Source: Tiliqua scincoides (lineage: Eukaryota; Chordata; Lepidosauria; Squamata; Scincidae). Taken from it: DNA of 64,000 bases. The notes under the pieces are model-generated. The model was not told the DNA's origin. It was given only the letters and a program-made list of their open reading frames with translations, and searched no databases. The position numbers and the translations under genes are program-made. The DNA lies in assembly GCF_035046505.1 (NCBI RefSeq), contig NC_089826.1, positions 82,966,254 through 83,030,253 of the forward strand, in the 5' to 3' direction. Positions 62,881 through 64,000 of this stretch are shown here, piece by piece (within the stretch, counting starts at the first letter, position 1; each line of letters begins with the position of its first letter).

Positions 62881-63629
62881 AGCTTACCCAAACTCAAAGG
62901 GAGGAACAAGGAAATGTGTGTGTCATGAGTGTACATCTTGTAACATGTGGGGCCAGTCAGGTGATTGAGGCATTGTCCATACCAGCCCTCTGGGAGCTCT
63001 GGTAATGGATGGTTTTTTTGTTTGCTTTTGTTCCCCTTTTGTCCTAAACTCTGCTCTCATCATATACCCTTGTTACCGATTTGATTCAGTGTGGTGGTGA
63101 TTTGAATTCTCATAAGGTGGCAAAGAATTTTCCAGGGTCAGGGCCACAATGTTCTGGTCCTAGTAGCAGGGATTACATTACTGAGGAGGAAGACATTCAC
63201 ATTTGTGCCTTTGCAATAAGCATGACAAATGACTATAGCAAGCTGTAGGACAGCAATTTCTTTGTATCATATAACACTTGATATTTTATTTCCCGATAGT
63301 TTTGTGGTCCAGGTTCAAATTACTCTTTGTTCTTAACAATTTGTCTGCTTTCATGTCTAATGTCAAAGGTAAGGAAGCATTTTCTTAAGTGCACACTGTA
63401 ATTCTAGTTGCATGAGTAGAGTTCCCTGAAATACATAGGGACAATTTCATTTCAGCCACTTCAATTTCTTTGCTTAAAGTCATAGGTCATAATCACAAAA
63501 CCATGCTCACCATACATATTATATTCAGAAAGTTCAGTAATAAATGCCCTCCCCCCAATTTTCAGATTATCTGAAAATCAGTTCGAGATGGACTCATTAT
63601 AATGCGTTTAAGTGATGTCTCAATATTAC
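62881..63629. other. Intergenic, no gene recognised
   Basis: Unique-looking sequence with a short palindrome ATTTTCAGATTATCTGAAAA near 63558. Confidence 0.4.
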
Positions 63630-63890
63630 TTTATTTTTCACATTACATAGCCCTTCCTCTAAAGAGCTCAGGGTGGCATACATGGTTCCTCCCTGACTTT
63701 TTGTTCTCACAACAACCCTGTGATGTAGGCAAGGCCAAGAGATAATCACTGGTCCAAGGTCACCAAGAAAGTTCCATGGCTAGGTAGGGATTTGAACCTG
63801 GATCTTCCAGGTCTTAGTTAAACTCCCAAGCAGCTACAACCCAGTGGATCTCACTACAACCACTACACCAACCTTGCTACTCACTTTGAA
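63630..63890 (-). mobile_element. SINE, second type, minus strand
   Basis: AAAGAGCTCAGGGTGGCATA, CAACAACCCTGTGATGTAGG, GGGATTTGAACCTGGATCTT and AACCACTACACCAACCTTGC (plus text) match the 20697 element. This copy is longer and shows a GGTCACC-containing middle. Confidence 0.75.
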
Positions 63891-64000
63891 CAAAAGGAGC
63901 AAGATTGCTCCACGGAGCCCTGTCACCCAACCCAAGTCAGGAATGAAACTGGGAAGAACTGCCTCCTACACAGGGTTGTCTAAGTTTAATCATAGGGTCC

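Noticed and set aside
47272-64000. LYAR exons expected upstream of TMEM128
   Set aside because: None of the LYAR protein blocks I remember were seen on either strand. The gene may lie beyond the window.

Overview
The window is vertebrate nuclear DNA, most likely from a squamate reptile (lizard). Two intron-containing host genes sit in a sea of reptile-type repeats: CR1 LINE copies, short elements with CAATCCTA termini, tRNA-derived SINEs whose tails run into (ATT)n, and many small hAT-type elements with 8-bp target duplications. The species cannot be named from the sequence alone.

Both genes read on the minus strand. OTOP1 (otopetrin-1, a proton channel) has six coding exons between 25850 and 9158, which join to a 625-residue protein. 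TMEM128 (a small four-pass membrane protein) has four coding exons between 47271 and 39169, giving 178 residues. All exon junctions have GT/AG signals and matching phases. As I recall, mammals have the same order and orientation (TMEM128 upstream, OTOP1 downstream). The next mammalian neighbour, LYAR, was not seen. Each first exon lies in a GC-rich, CpG-island-like stretch, and each of these carries a minisatellite of about 130 bp period (26170-26560 and 46712-47130).

Layout. 1-9157: repeats only (a 962-bp hAT element, CR1 and LINE pieces, CAATCCTA-ended elements), probably with the OTOP1 3' UTR at the right edge. 9158-25850: OTOP1; its introns hold at least seven hAT-type or foldback elements, two tRNA-type SINEs and a run of four adjacent short elements next to exon 1. 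25851-26640: GC-rich upstream region. 26641-39168: intergenic repeats, including a 5S rRNA/LINE-tail chimera at 33300-33390. 39169-47271: TMEM128. 47272-64000: intergenic repeats, including the best CR1 copy (51379-53063, with a 438-codon reverse transcriptase reading frame) and a roughly 1-kb pogo/Tigger-like element (54564-55566).

No RNA gene, CRISPR array, operon or retrovirus-like element was recognised. Almost all short open frames are chance or repeat-derived. The most interesting signals are in the mobile elements: the 5S/LINE chimera, a LINE insertion only about 45 bp long with a target duplication, shared termini across three size classes of short elements, and repeated nested insertions with intact target duplications.
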